From Takakia lepidozioides (Eukaryota > Streptophyta > Takakiopsida > Takakiales > Takakiaceae): a stretch of DNA of 64,000 nt. A program made the position numbers and the translations under genes. This document shows, one piece after another, positions 40,063 to 50,926 of this stretch (positions are counted from its first letter, which is position 1; the number at the start of each line of letters is the position of its first letter). The DNA is taken from contig CM060734.1 in NCBI GenBank assembly GCA_030704615.1, forward strand, positions 25,544,001 to 25,608,000, in the 5' to 3' direction. The notes beneath the pieces are model-generated. The model worked only from the letters and a program-made list of their open reading frames with translations. It searched no databases and was not told the DNA's origin.

Positions 40063-40974
40063 CGCAGAGGCAACTCCGAATCTGAGGATGGTGCCTTTTG
40101 TTGAGAGGGGAAAGCATGGGGGGGAGAGGGGTAGCTCACATACCAAGAGTGATGTAGCTGTAGCTGAGAAGAATGGGGGGAATGTGTGCCTGCATTAGTG
40201 TTGAATTGGTTTGATGAGCTCCTTGCAGCACTGGAGTCAGCCATCTTCGGTTGGTGCCACTCAACACGAGCCTCATCGCTCTCTAGCCTTTTCATTGTAC
40301 TTCGTCGGCCGCCACTAGCAACCTTAAGCCGCTGATGAGCCTCCACGCTGTTGAGGCGCCATAGCACAGGGCATCTGGGAACGGTATGGATTCTGCCGTT
40401 AATCTGGTTCCAAAGGGGGCTCGGTGTTGGCTGGAACAGAGTGGCCGGTGGAATCCGTTGCGCCGGGGATCTCGTGCACAACTCCAGCCTTTGCACGCAC
40501 ATGATGTGGTGTGTTGTAGGGATAGATTCGTCCGTGAAAAATCGCACTAGGGTTGATATGTTTCTTGTGCTGGTCAGTTTGGGATTCCAGGAGTGGGGGC
40601 TGGTTTGGGCGGCACTGAGAAGTAGCAAACTGAGCAAAACTTATACAGGTAAAGAGATGGAATGAGAGACCTGCATCCACCTTGTGGTGGGGATTAGTCA
40701 GTAAAATCGACTCTAAAAACGTCAAGAGAGAGAGCTTAAAAGATGCGCAAGGGGATGAGTGTAAGAGGTAATGTCAGAACGAGAGATGAAACGGCGAGAG
40801 CGCCTTGTGAAGGCACCATGGGCAAGCGCAGGAGCTATGGCGGCTGCCATGGCTAACTGTAGAGAGTTGGACAAAGTAGCGATACTGCTAAACAAGAGAA
40901 CTAAGATGAGAAGATTAAGAATTTGGCGGAACCCTATACAGTTAGTCATAGCTAAAAGTGTTACTAAGTCACAG
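40063..40974 (-). CDS. possible unrecognised host exon(s)
   Basis: Minus-strand frames are open for most of 40637-40063 (QRLKVASGGRRSTMKRLESD; EARVEWHQPKMADSSAARSS) and, further upstream, 40949-40722 (MAAAIAPALAHGAFTRRSRR), which has an alanine/arginine composition like an organelle transit peptide. An AG acceptor follows TTTGCTACTTCTCAG (about 40614). These features fit the first exons of a nuclear gene for an organelle protein, but I recognise no domain, and two frames compete in 40600-40390. The family Y LTR at 40975 lies just upstream of the first possible start codons (40949, 40863). Confidence 0.2.
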
Positions 40975-41651
40975 TGTCGCGCACCTCACTTTGGTAAACT
41001 CCCCTTCAAGTCATAGTACTCGCTTTGATGCGCGCGCCTAACTCCCAAACTGGCCGCCGGGCCAACTCGGAGCTTCGGCTGCTCACCGTGGCATAACAGT
41101 CCCCCTTGCGCCTCCAAAAGACCCTCCACCACTTTGGGCCTAGTGGAAATTCTCTTTAGTAGATGGCAGTCCGGAATAGCTCCCCACACCTTGGTCGCTT
41201 TCCGGCTCGCACGCTTACTCACTAGCTTCTGGTCACCAACGGGCTTGCACCGTTCTCGGGGTTACTACTCCCTATACATACTTCTGTAGGTGTCCAGGGG
41301 GGTTTCACAAACAACACAGTCTTTTTATGGTGAACCACCACGAAGACCCTCAACCTTCTGTGGTGAGTCGCGGTGAGTCTTGGCCCACCCACCACGGCCC
41401 CAATGGACCGCGATGAGTCCCAAGACTCCCTACGACTCCCACCACAAGGCCTCAGCCTCGTGGTGAGTCCTATGCCACCCCCATTACGACTCTCTAAGCT
41501 ACCACCACCCCTCGTGGAGCCCCCACCACCGCAACCCGGTTTACGGGGCTCCACCTAGTAAGCGCCTCCGCCACCTTGAGTGTCGAAGGCACTCAAGGGT
41601 GCTTCAGCCCCCCTTTCCTATTTGTTGCCGCTGCCCCCACCACAGGGGCAG
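40975..41651 (-). repeat. truncated family Y LTR
   Basis: Begins with TGTCGCGCACC and follows the full LTR for 677 bp, stopping at CCACCACAGGGGCAG, about 50 bp before the normal end. The next LTR starts on the following base. Confidence 0.93.
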
Positions 41652-42375
41652 TGTCGCGCACCTCACTTCGGTAAGCTCCCCTTCAAGTCATAGTTACTTG
41701 CTTTGATGCGCGCGCCTAACTCCCAAACTGGCCGCCCGGCCAACTCGGAGCTTCAGCTGCTCACCGGGACATAACGGTCCCCCTTTGCTCCTCCACAAGA
41801 CCCTCTCTCAATTTGGGCCTAGTGGAAATTCCCTTTGGTTGTTGGCAGTCCGGAACAGCTCCCCACACCTTGGTCGCTTTCCGGCTCGCACGCTTACTCA
41901 CTGGTTTTTGGTCACCAACGGGCTTGCACCGTTCTCGGGGTTACTACTCCCTATATATACTTCTGTGACTGTCCGCGGGGGTTTCACAAACAACCCAGTC
42001 ATTTTATGGCGAACCACCACGAAAACCCTCGATTCCCGGTGATGAGTTGCGGTGAGTCTTGGCCCACCCACCACGGCCCCATTGGGCCGTGATGAGTCCC
42101 AAGACTCCCCACGACTCCCACCACAAGGTTTCCGCCCCATGGTGAGTCCTATGCCACCCCCACTAAAACCCACTAAGCTACCACCACCCCTCGTGGAACC
42201 ACCCCCACCGCAACCCGGTGTGCGGGCTCCACCTAGTGAGCGCCTCCGCCTCCTTGAGTGCCTTGGGCACTCAAGGGTGCTTCGGCCCCCGTACCTATTG
42301 TTGCCACTACCCCCACCACAGGGGCAGCCCCTCTTGTGTCCTGACCCCCTGCCCTCAAGGCAAAGGGCCGCGACA
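41652..42375 (-). repeat. family Y 3' LTR, second copy
   Basis: 724 bp, TGTCGCGCACC...GGGCCGCGACA. The internal 3' untranslated region of a family Y element follows, so it is the 3' LTR of the truncated element ending at 43935. Confidence 0.95.
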
Positions 42376-43278
42376 CACACCCTACCAACAGGGAGTCGAT
42401 GTCCTCATCGACTTGTCCATTTTGTAGAAACAAACATCCAAGTTGTGGCGTCCCACATCAAGGAGTTTGTTTCCGTACCATGGTGTCCCATGGCAAAGAA
42501 CCAAACCCCCACTTGACTCTACTCTCCACTAGCTAGTTTGGCCGACTTCCTCCAAGTCCCGGCCAAGGGTGGAGCCTCTCCAGCTCCACCCAGTGCACTC
42601 TTCTTGGCCCACTTCAAGGCCAAGGAACGATCCTCCCCGAGGATTGAATCGCCTTACTGCAACAACATTGCTTGCGATCGCACATGATACCGCTTTTGGC
42701 ATCACCTTGAGCAAGGATTCACCTTGAACCCTTTTTGACTAGGAAGACAACCTTGAACCAACCGCGCGCCCCAATCGCTACAATTGGGTCTGCCTTGGAA
42801 TGCTGGCCTGAGATACGGGAACACGCCGAAGCCGCACTACAACTTCGTCCCGAGGTTACACGATTATAGTACGTGAATGGAAGCACGTTGCTTCCGCGTT
42901 AATCCGCACTACAAGACAACCCCCTCGGTAGCACAGTTATAGTACGCGTACGCGCCAGGTGCGCACTAGCACGTGAACTCCCAAAGAAGGCGCAAGTTTT
43001 CCTTGCCCTTTGGATGGGAGTCACCCGATTTCGGCATTGCGCAAACACACGATTAATCCAATTCACCTCTCCCACTTTTGTAAGCTAGCATGCATTCTAC
43101 ACATTAGCCAACCATACCATGCATCACCATTCCAAACAAAATAGGAAGCACAACATTTGGAAACCATTTCATTTATAACAAAATTTGTACAACACAAGTT
43201 TTTGCAATCGGATAACTGAGCTAGCTAAGCCGGCTAAGCATGTATTTCCTCTCCCACGATCCAAGGTTGATGTCCCCA
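42376..43278 (-). other. family Y 3' untranslated region, second copy
   Basis: Closely similar to 18159-19063 throughout, with no coding sequence. The polypurine candidate is preserved as GTAGGGTG next to the LTR. Confidence 0.85.
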
Positions 43279-43935
43279 TCAACGCTTCTTCCGCTTTTGA
43301 GGTCGCCCTTCGAAAGTTGCAACCGCCTTGGATGCGTTTCCCATTTCTGAGACACGCACCTAAGTTGCCTCCACTTGATGATAGCCCTTCCATTTCACGA
43401 GATACTCCATTTCTGGATTCTTGAACCTCCTTGACTTAAGCACTGCCTCCACCTCGTACTCAGGCTCATTTTCATGATCCAACAGCACAGGTGGCCGATG
43501 CAACACTTGATGCTGATTCGGACGCGCTTCATCTTTGAAGTAAGGCTTCAAAAGGGAGACGTGGAATGCCGGATGCACCTTGCTGTTTGCCGGCAGCTCC
43601 AATTCATATACATCCTCATTCATAACCTTCCGGATGCGGAAGGGCCCCGCATACGGAGGTACGAACTTCGGACTCACTTCCGGAGGTAGTCGAAAATTCT
43701 TGATGTTCAACCAGACCTCTGTGCCTGCCTCAAACTTAACTTCCCTCCGCTTCCGATTCGTCTGCCGTTCATACCGTTTCCTAGCTTTGGCAATGTTGTA
43801 CTTTGTGAGCTTCAACAAACGCTCGCGTTCTTCCAGCACCGCTGCTGCTGCCGGTTCCTCAACGTCTTGGGCAGCCCAACTTGTCGGCACCATAGGTGCT
43901 TTTCCATAGACCAATACAAAAGGGGAAACTCGCAA
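43279..43935 (-). pseudogene. family Y integrase C-terminus and chromodomain, second copy
   Basis: The frame starts abruptly at about 43935 (element truncated) with VSPFVLVYGKAPMVPTSWAA and continues through FRLPPEVSPKFVPPYAGPFR, an intact GPF module, to the chromodomain: YEVEAVLKSRRFKNPEMEYL then VKWKGYHQVEA. Here the 11 bp missing from the complete copy are present, so the domain is in frame. A TAG replaces the tryptophan codon of the AT/SW motif; translation otherwise ends KRKKR at 43279-43281. The chromodomain would direct integration to marked chromatin. Confidence 0.93.
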
Positions 43936-44565
43936 ACCTTGTCACTTCTAGACATGAAATAGTGGGATTCCACAATGCACTCTCCTCTTTTGAAGAGCCT
44001 AAATCAGATTTCCAACTTCAAGCTTTGCTTGGAAAATAAATGAATCACATACACAAATGGTGAAATGGTAAGATGGGATCAACCTTTCTATGCGAGAGTG
44101 CTTGGGATGCTCTATCGACTCAAGTAATGGTACTCTATGCGGCCTCCACTTGGGCTCTCGTCCATAAGTCCACACCAGCCTCTCCTACTCGTCCTCAAGT
44201 CACTTTCCTCCACATGAAATTGCCCTCTTCCTTCACAAATGAAAATGGCTCAAAGGCCCACAAGCTAGGCCACTTGCCTTAGCTTACAAGAATCCTACCT
44301 AACTAGGGAGCTTCAAGCTCCACTCCCTAGGATCTAGCCTCTCCTCAAGCCAAAAACTATCAAGCACTACAACAACAAGCAAGAGGAAACTAAGCAAATG
44401 AGCTAGATGAAGAACAAGAGAAGCCTTGCCCCTCTTTTATACTGTTGTTGGGCTTAATAGACTAATGGAAAATATTCATTAAACTATTGTTTCCTTGGAG
44501 GATCTATAACATACTATTCCACATGGATGAAAAGTCTTAGAGGCAAATGAAAGCTGGATTTTCAT
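43936..44565. other. no supported gene
   Basis: Stops occur in every frame; the longest ORF (44073-44282, plus) is not recognised. CTCTTTTATACTG near 44434 could be a TATA-type signal. The family Y truncation point is on the left, the inverted unit on the right. Confidence 0.35.
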
Positions 44566-46115
44566 CCATCCAATTGGATGACCAGTTGGCACGAGTTTTC
44601 ATTTCATCCATCCAGCTCCTCAAGGCGAATTCCAGGATTTTTCATCCATCCAAGAAGTAGAAATGCAAATAATAGGCCTTGTGAGTGCCGTCGACTCAAT
44701 AATTTGGCCCCGCCGCTAATCAGCTCCATAAATCACCAAACTTGGTGACAAACTACAATTATATACCTTGTATCAGCCTGTAAATTCTCAGCTCCATCGG
44801 TGGTAAAAAGTTGTGCTTCTCGCCATTCGTCGTATTTTCGCTACACACAGACTTTGTGGTATTTTTGGAAATCAAATCCCTGGTGATGGCTCTGGGTCTT
44901 TGACCCTGCCACTGAGTCATAGGTTGTCCGGAGTCCCCTCCAGTTGTCCCGCACCGCTAACAAGTCCACGCTTTGCCGTTTGAAGTCGTCTTGACCTGTT
45001 GTCATTCCGATGCGGCCAATTGCTTTGTTGCGATATTTCATTGCTATACATGTCGCTTCCACCAATTGCCAAGCTCCTCGCCGTGTGTTCCTACTGGACT
45101 TGAAAGGCGGGAGAAAAGAGAGATTGCAATCTGGGACTGGAACAGTTGTCATGTATTGTTTGAACATGATTAACTTGTAGTTTTGGTACCGAATTGGCAG
45201 CCTAATCTGCTGTCGATGCAGCTTCCTACGGTCATCTTGACGCTAGAGTTCCACTCCATGGTCGTCGCAGACACTGTCTAATTTCCTACGTGCTTCACCA
45301 ACGATTTCCAGACAACTAATAAACTAACATGTTTTGGCAGTACAATGCCGAAACCGCTTGTCTTATGATAAAAAACGATCTGAAAAGAAAAGTGTACCAA
45401 TATATGCATCTACATCTTTGGCGACCTATGGGGAAGACTCGTCCCGAGTGTAAGAGAATCCAGGATCTCTGGTTCGTAAAAATCCCCCTACTAGGGTATC
45501 CCTAATATCCCTTGGAATCAACGACTCCCTTGAGTAAAGATAAGAATAATTCCCCTCGGGCTCTTCCTCCTCGGAGAGAGTTCGAGTCTTCCGGGAGAGA
45601 GGAGGAAATAAAAGCAAAAGCCAAAAAAATGTTTCAAAACCACCCAGCTCGCCCTCTTCGGAGAGAGTTGGAGTTCCCAGATAAAATACTTCAAAACCGC
45701 CATTCTCCCCCCACCGGCTGTTCGAATCCCTAGATTATATAAAGAGATATGCGCGGTGCAAATTATGATTCTCTCTAAATAACCCGAGAAGGACTTTGGT
45801 TCGAACCTACTTGACATGGCTTGCAGGACCCCTCTCATGTATGTGCATATCTCATGGTAAATCTCTCACTGCGAACTACGACCTCGACTCGAATCCGAAA
45901 GGGTCTAGAAGCTGTCGTGTTCCACAAAAACTGACACACCCAATCCTGCAATACCCCGGTGAAAGTGACAAAGGGTTTAAGGTTTAGAATCCCCCGTGCG
46001 GGAAGTCGTTGTACTCCATGCAGGGAGCATCGTATACTGTCAGAATTCTTGATACAGCAACATTTACTTTTCTCGATATATGCGTTGAGCAGACACAGAT
46101 AGACTCTGTGATTAA
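44566..46115 (-). repeat. dispersed unit, copy 2 (inverse of 5746-7637)
   Basis: Same landmarks as copy 1, in reverse orientation, over about 1.55 kb, including the minus-strand ORF 45167-44841 and the plus-strand ORF beginning MESTTPLSKDKNNS at 45512. Copy 2 lacks the 212-bp duplication. It ends next to a gypsy RT fragment at 46130, whereas copy 1 ends next to a different element, so the flanks are unrelated and the unit moved or was copied independently. Confidence 0.8.
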
Positions 46116-46129
46116 AAAATAAAATAAAA

Positions 46130-47260
46130 ATAAAATGATGAGCCTATCTACAAGGTCATTCCATGTGGACTTTGCAACGCACCAGCCACGTTTCAGCGAA
46201 CAGTATCTGAGATATTCAAGAATTATCTCAACGATTTTATGCAGGTATTTTTTGATGATTTCAGTGTCTTCGGATGGTATTTACCATTTCATGTACACAG
46301 TGATGCATCAGGCATTGCTTTGGGGGCAGTTCTGGCTCAGAATGTGACGGGCACAATAGTGTGATGTTTGCCAGAGGATGGGACTAGTAGAACGAACTAG
46401 GAAGGGTAGCTAGCACCCAATACGACCAACATAACCATTTCAACGATGGGGACTAACTTTGTGGCCCATTAAATCTCAGCAAATTCAACATAACCATACA
46501 TCCTCACAAGCCACTTACTACATTACCAAATGGGTAGAGGCCAAGGCACTAAGAGACAACACTGCCAGGTTGACAGCCAAATTCTTATATGAAAACATCA
46601 TCACACGATTTGGTTGCCCACGGAATTCGTCAGTGATCAAGGATCACCTTTTATGAATGATGCCATAAAATGCTTGACGGAGGAGTTCATGATCGTACAT
46701 CACAAGAGTATTGCTTACTATCCCCAAGGAAATGGCCAAGCCGAATCTACCACAAGATATTTGCACTATCTTAACCAAATAGTAAATGCCAATCGTACAG
46801 ATTGGGACAAACCAAATGAACACAGCACTATGGGCATTCAGGACATCAACAAGGTGACCACGAAACATACACATTTCAACTGTTGTATGGAGCAGAGGCA
46901 CTATTCCCATGAATGCGTGATACCCCCACTACGAAACGGAACCATAAACGATGGGGTTTAGAAATCTCTACGAGTCAGGGAACTGAGTTATTTCATCTGG
47001 AAGAAGTTCGGGCAGACTCTGCAGATACATGGCATGAATCAAGAACAAAGAAGAAAAGAATATCCTAAGGGAAAAAAAATCTTTCCAGGACGGGAAATTG
47101 TCTTCTGGTTACCAAAATCAAGAAATCAAACTGGGAGGAAAATTGAGAATGCCATGGATGGGACCATTTCAAATCAAACACGGTGAATCGGCATGTACTA
47201 AGACAGGTGGCAATACGAGTTCAGGGCACCACTACGGCTAGACCACCATTCATTTGGGGA
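46130..47260 (+). pseudogene. family X gypsy pol, internally deleted
   Basis: The frame gives PCGLCNAPATFQRTVSEIFK and VFFDDFSVFG, the RT active site with FFDD. It then jumps directly to RNase H (FHVHSDASGIALGAVLAQNV), deleting about 450 bp. After another deletion at about 46355 comes the integrase: CQRMG-like finger remnant, a TKWVEAKALRDNTARLTAKF helix, FVSDQGSPFMND (second D) and a GNGQAES motif (E), followed by C-terminal remains (MPWMGPFQIKHG). At least three frames are involved. Closest relative in the window is the minus-strand piece at 57979-58825. Confidence 0.92.
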
Positions 47261-48889
47261 CAACATTACCACCCCGTATACCGTATGGTGAACCGTGGCC
47301 AACACATATGCCCTACAGAACCGTGAATGAATACGAACAGCCAACGAGTCACTGCTTGTGTTAAACTCCGAGATGTACGCTCCAGATTACCCCACCGACC
47401 GTGGTAATCATACACCAAACGAACCCCACACCTTTTCTTCCGCAAACTGGAAATTGCCGTCTACACATTTGCCAGTGTGCTTCATACTGCTTTTGATACA
47501 GGAATTGGTGCTCCAATTCCTTACAACAACAGCAAAACTAAGGGAAATGGCAGGCACCAAGCGGAAGACACCAAGTTCTTATGCGCAAGTGAATTTCAAA
47601 ATCAGCCCGGCGTTGCGGAAAATCGAGCAGGACACAGAGACACAAGAGACGTTGGACAGTCTTGGCCTGCGGTACTTCATCAGTATTCATATCAGGGGCC
47701 GAGTCTGATGAGAGGGAAAAACAGGTAGATTCAGCCATATTGTTGAACACTCCCTCCACATTTGGCATACATGTCCACAAGGGTATTGTTCAGAATTACA
47801 TTTGGTACATTTCCAGCTTTGACGATGCAACCATGGACCTCTTTGCCCTTTTCCAGGGCTGGACTGGAACCTTAAGCACGATGAGCTGTGCAGGGAGTTA
47901 ACACTAGCACTCGAAGCACAAATGTCCGTGACACACAGATTCTATTGACGGAGAAGTATTTGGCGGAAGTGTTTCACCTTCCCAGTCTGGACGTACCGGC
48001 GCACAGCGGCAAACCACACCAAGGTTTGTACTTGTGGACCTGTTTTTTGAGAATCTCACCAAGCCGATCAGGGCTACACATGCAGTCACAGCAAAAACCC
48101 CGGCTTTAAAAAGATAGCCCCGGTACTTAGCACGTTGTTTTGCCTCAGGAAAAACCACAGCTATTGCACCAAAGAGCTAATCAATCAAGTGTTGATTTGC
48201 CTCAATGGGCAAATCGTGAATTGGGCAGGCTTCTTATTGAAGAAGTTAACCCAAGAATTGACCAGGTTAACAAAGAAGAAGAAGGAAGCAACGGTTACAA
48301 TGGTTACTCCCCTGTTACTCCAAATGATTTGACACACTGTACACTTGACAGCAGAAGAGCAAACGACGTTGGGAATCATGCAGTGGGCAGAAACGATGGA
48401 GGAGGAAGGAAGCGAGACGGCAGCAAGTCAAGAGGAAGAAGAGGGCGGACTTGCAAGAGAGCCCGATCAACGAAGCAACCACAAGTGCAATAGCAAAAAA
48501 CATCTTCAACTCGACGGCTAATTCCACACTGCAGAGAAAAAAAAAGAATCAACAGCCAGAAGGAGGTAACCAGCCGCAGACCAATGAAGCAACACCCATG
48601 GAAATTGGCCAGGTTAACACCAAAATCTAGCAAACAACACCTGTAGAGGCCAACAACCAAGGAACAGAGGAGGGTTCCATAGTGGTGCAGGCAACAGCAG
48701 GTGGTGCAAGAGGTACAAAGTCAGCAGTAGCAAGACAATAATTCCAATTTGGAATTACTACTCGCACAACAGGTCCTGGATACAACAGCATGAGACATAG
48801 GTTTGGAAGAAACTGTTAGAGGGCTGTCTGGGACTTAGATATTTTTACGGGTTCTGCGGGGTACCCTTATTTTTTGCGCAGACTTACGG
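47261..48889 (+). pseudogene. broken ORF region, perhaps pre-gag of family X
   Basis: Protein-like text begins at ATG 47547 (MAGTKRKTPSSYAQVNFKIS), then passes through several frames: KHDELCRELTLALEAQMSVT, REKYLAEVFHLPSLDV-like text around 47960, and an asparagine/arginine-rich end (RNDGGGRKRDGSKSRGRRGR) to 48493. A Q/T-rich stretch follows to about 48740. No domain is recognised. Because it lies between family X pol remains and a pre-gag ORF, it may be the first gene of the large element or the last of the previous one. Confidence 0.35.
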
Positions 48890-48893
48890 ATGA

Positions 48894-49215
48894 TAGACTT
48901 AGACCAACACAGACCTTAGGGGTGACAGACAGGCTTACACAGTCAGTCACAGCCTTACACAGTTAGATACCGCTTGACACAACTTGTCACAGTCTTATAC
49001 AGCTTGTCACAACCTGACACGGCCTTACACAGTCTGACACAGCTTGTCACAGCCTTACACAGCCTATCACAGCCTATCACAGTCTGTCACAACCCGACAC
49101 AGCCCAACACAGCCTATCAGAGCCCAACACAGTCAGTCCCTGCCCGACACAGCTCGACACAGCTCGACACAGTCCAACACAGCCCGACACAGTTTGGCAC
49201 AGCCCGTCACAACAT
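48894..49215 (+). repeat. decamer minisatellite, consensus CACAGCCYRN
   Basis: About 30 copies of a 10-bp unit (CACAGCCTAT, CACAGTCTGT, CACAACCCGA, CACAGCCCAA, CACAGCTCGA and so on) run almost without gaps, most regular in 49040-49215. A shorter array of the same decamer is at 56753-56865. Confidence 0.92.
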
Positions 49216-49772
49216 TCACAGGGAACGGTTATTATTGGCAGGGGACGACTGTGTGGGAACGACATCTGCAGATGAAACGTGCATTCTTTCTTGAATGACA
49301 GTTAGTTAGTTAGGCGGTTAGCACAGTTTGCAGGACAATAGGCAGAGTAGCAACAGGGAGGGAGACACTTCGGGGATCATGACTTGGTCATCGGGGAGGA
49401 AAGGACGATCTGGAGCAGAGGGATGGAGAGTGCAGTGGAGGAGGAGACACGATCTGTTTTGCTTCTTGATGAATGCAAGCTATAGAGTTGTACTGTAGAA
49501 CAGACTAGAGACACCATGGCTTCGACCTGATACTTGATAGATATTAATCTAATACATACTTCATACTCACACTATGTAGAGAGACCTGAGTGAAGCTGTG
49601 GAATGAATGGATGAGTGGATGGAAAGATTGCTGAAGCAATCTGATACTTAAATATAGACAGTGAGGTAACGTGCTAATATTAATGCGAGAAGGAATACAA
49701 ATAGGAAGCAACCCCATTGAAACCCATGAGACACTAGCTTTAGGTCATGATTGATTGTTCTGAGCGGGCTGA
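49216..49772. other. no gene recognised
   Basis: Between the minisatellite and the pre-gag ORF there is no supported gene. The start of the large family X element (LTR, primer site) should be near here or further left, but I could not identify it. Confidence 0.35.
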
Positions 49773-50904
49773 GTGCTTAGAGATATCCAACTCTTCTATC
49801 TTGGAGTTCCCACCTCGGATAGCGAAGGGATGTGCAGAATTCAAGCATGTCATCCTGACGAGGTGATACTTTGTGAGAAAGTTGGAGAACATCACGTCGC
49901 GGTGCTCGTTACAAGGATTTTGAATGGCGGTTCGACCACTCTCATGTGTATCGTGAATTGGCCATTGACGCAAATTTGGTTGATTGATAGTGGTAGGATA
50001 TTGTCACATGAGCTTCATAGGTTCATCAATAGCCGGGAACAAACATATATTGGTCACAACAAGAAAGATGTGAAAAAACCAGCATTCCGGCATTTCAACA
50101 GACAAAAAAAAAGCCGCTCGACATTTGGCGACCATACTGGGGAACTGAGTCAAGAACAACCAGATGTGATAGGCATCTGGTGGGATCATGGTGGTTGGAG
50201 AATCAAAAAATTTGATGTGAATCAAATTCCCTGTGGAACTGAGAAAGAAAGATTGTCTAAACAATTCTTTCAGATGTTCTTGGAATTGCCAGACGGTTGC
50301 AAAGAAAACATTCTTAAGAGAGTGCATGATGCTGATCCTGAGTGGGGTCTGGAGAAAGGAGTGATAAAGATTTATCAAGTGGCCTGTAGAGGGAGAGCAA
50401 GTTGGTTACCAACGCTGGTTTATGTGATAGCATTGCTATCCATTAAACGAGTGGAGTTTTGAAACTGGGAGGAACGGAAGGTGAATGTTTACACTCACAT
50501 GCATGAAGAACTTGTACTAGTAAAGAATTGGATTCCTAAGGATATCATGTGGATCAAACTTACACCAAGAACAGCTTTTCAGACGTGCTTGCCATATGGT
50601 TATATGGTAACGGAGTCTTCTAGTATAGCCAAGGGTGCATTAAAGCTTGAAAGAAATCCAGGCATATACGAGAGATACTACAGAAGAGAGTTTTGGTTAT
50701 TGCCTCTTGAAAGCTAATTATCCATATCTTTGGGAGAGAGGAATAGACATAGGGGAATCATCTGGACCTCTCACACCATTAAGACCAGAGAGTACATCAC
50801 CCATACCGAAGAACCAAAGTGGATGCCACTCCTTCTTATTCTTTACAAGAAAGATTAAGGGATTTGATATAGGAAGAAGATCAGCCACGAGGGGAAAGAT
50901 CTGA
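49773..50904 (+). CDS. pre-gag ORF of the family X element, function unknown
   Basis: A 229-codon frame (49773-50462) is followed by two shorter overlapping frames to 50904 in the same direction. Text such as DEVILCEKVGEHHVAVLVTR, QPDVIGIWWDHGGWRIKKFD and LSKQFFQMFLELPDGCKENI looks globular; the later part includes HEELVLVKNWIPKDIMWIKL and PGIYERYYRREFWLLPLE. No family is recognised. It ends about 20 bp before gag starts, so it is probably element-encoded. Frame changes at about 50460 and 50700 suggest decay. Start codon uncertain (the first codon given may not be the true start). Confidence 0.4.
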
Positions 50905-50926
50905 GGTACATCCCTGGATTAAAGAT

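Noticed and set aside
48974-49294. 106-codon ORF rich in HSLTQ repeats
   Set aside because: It is the translation of the decamer minisatellite; no start context or homologue.
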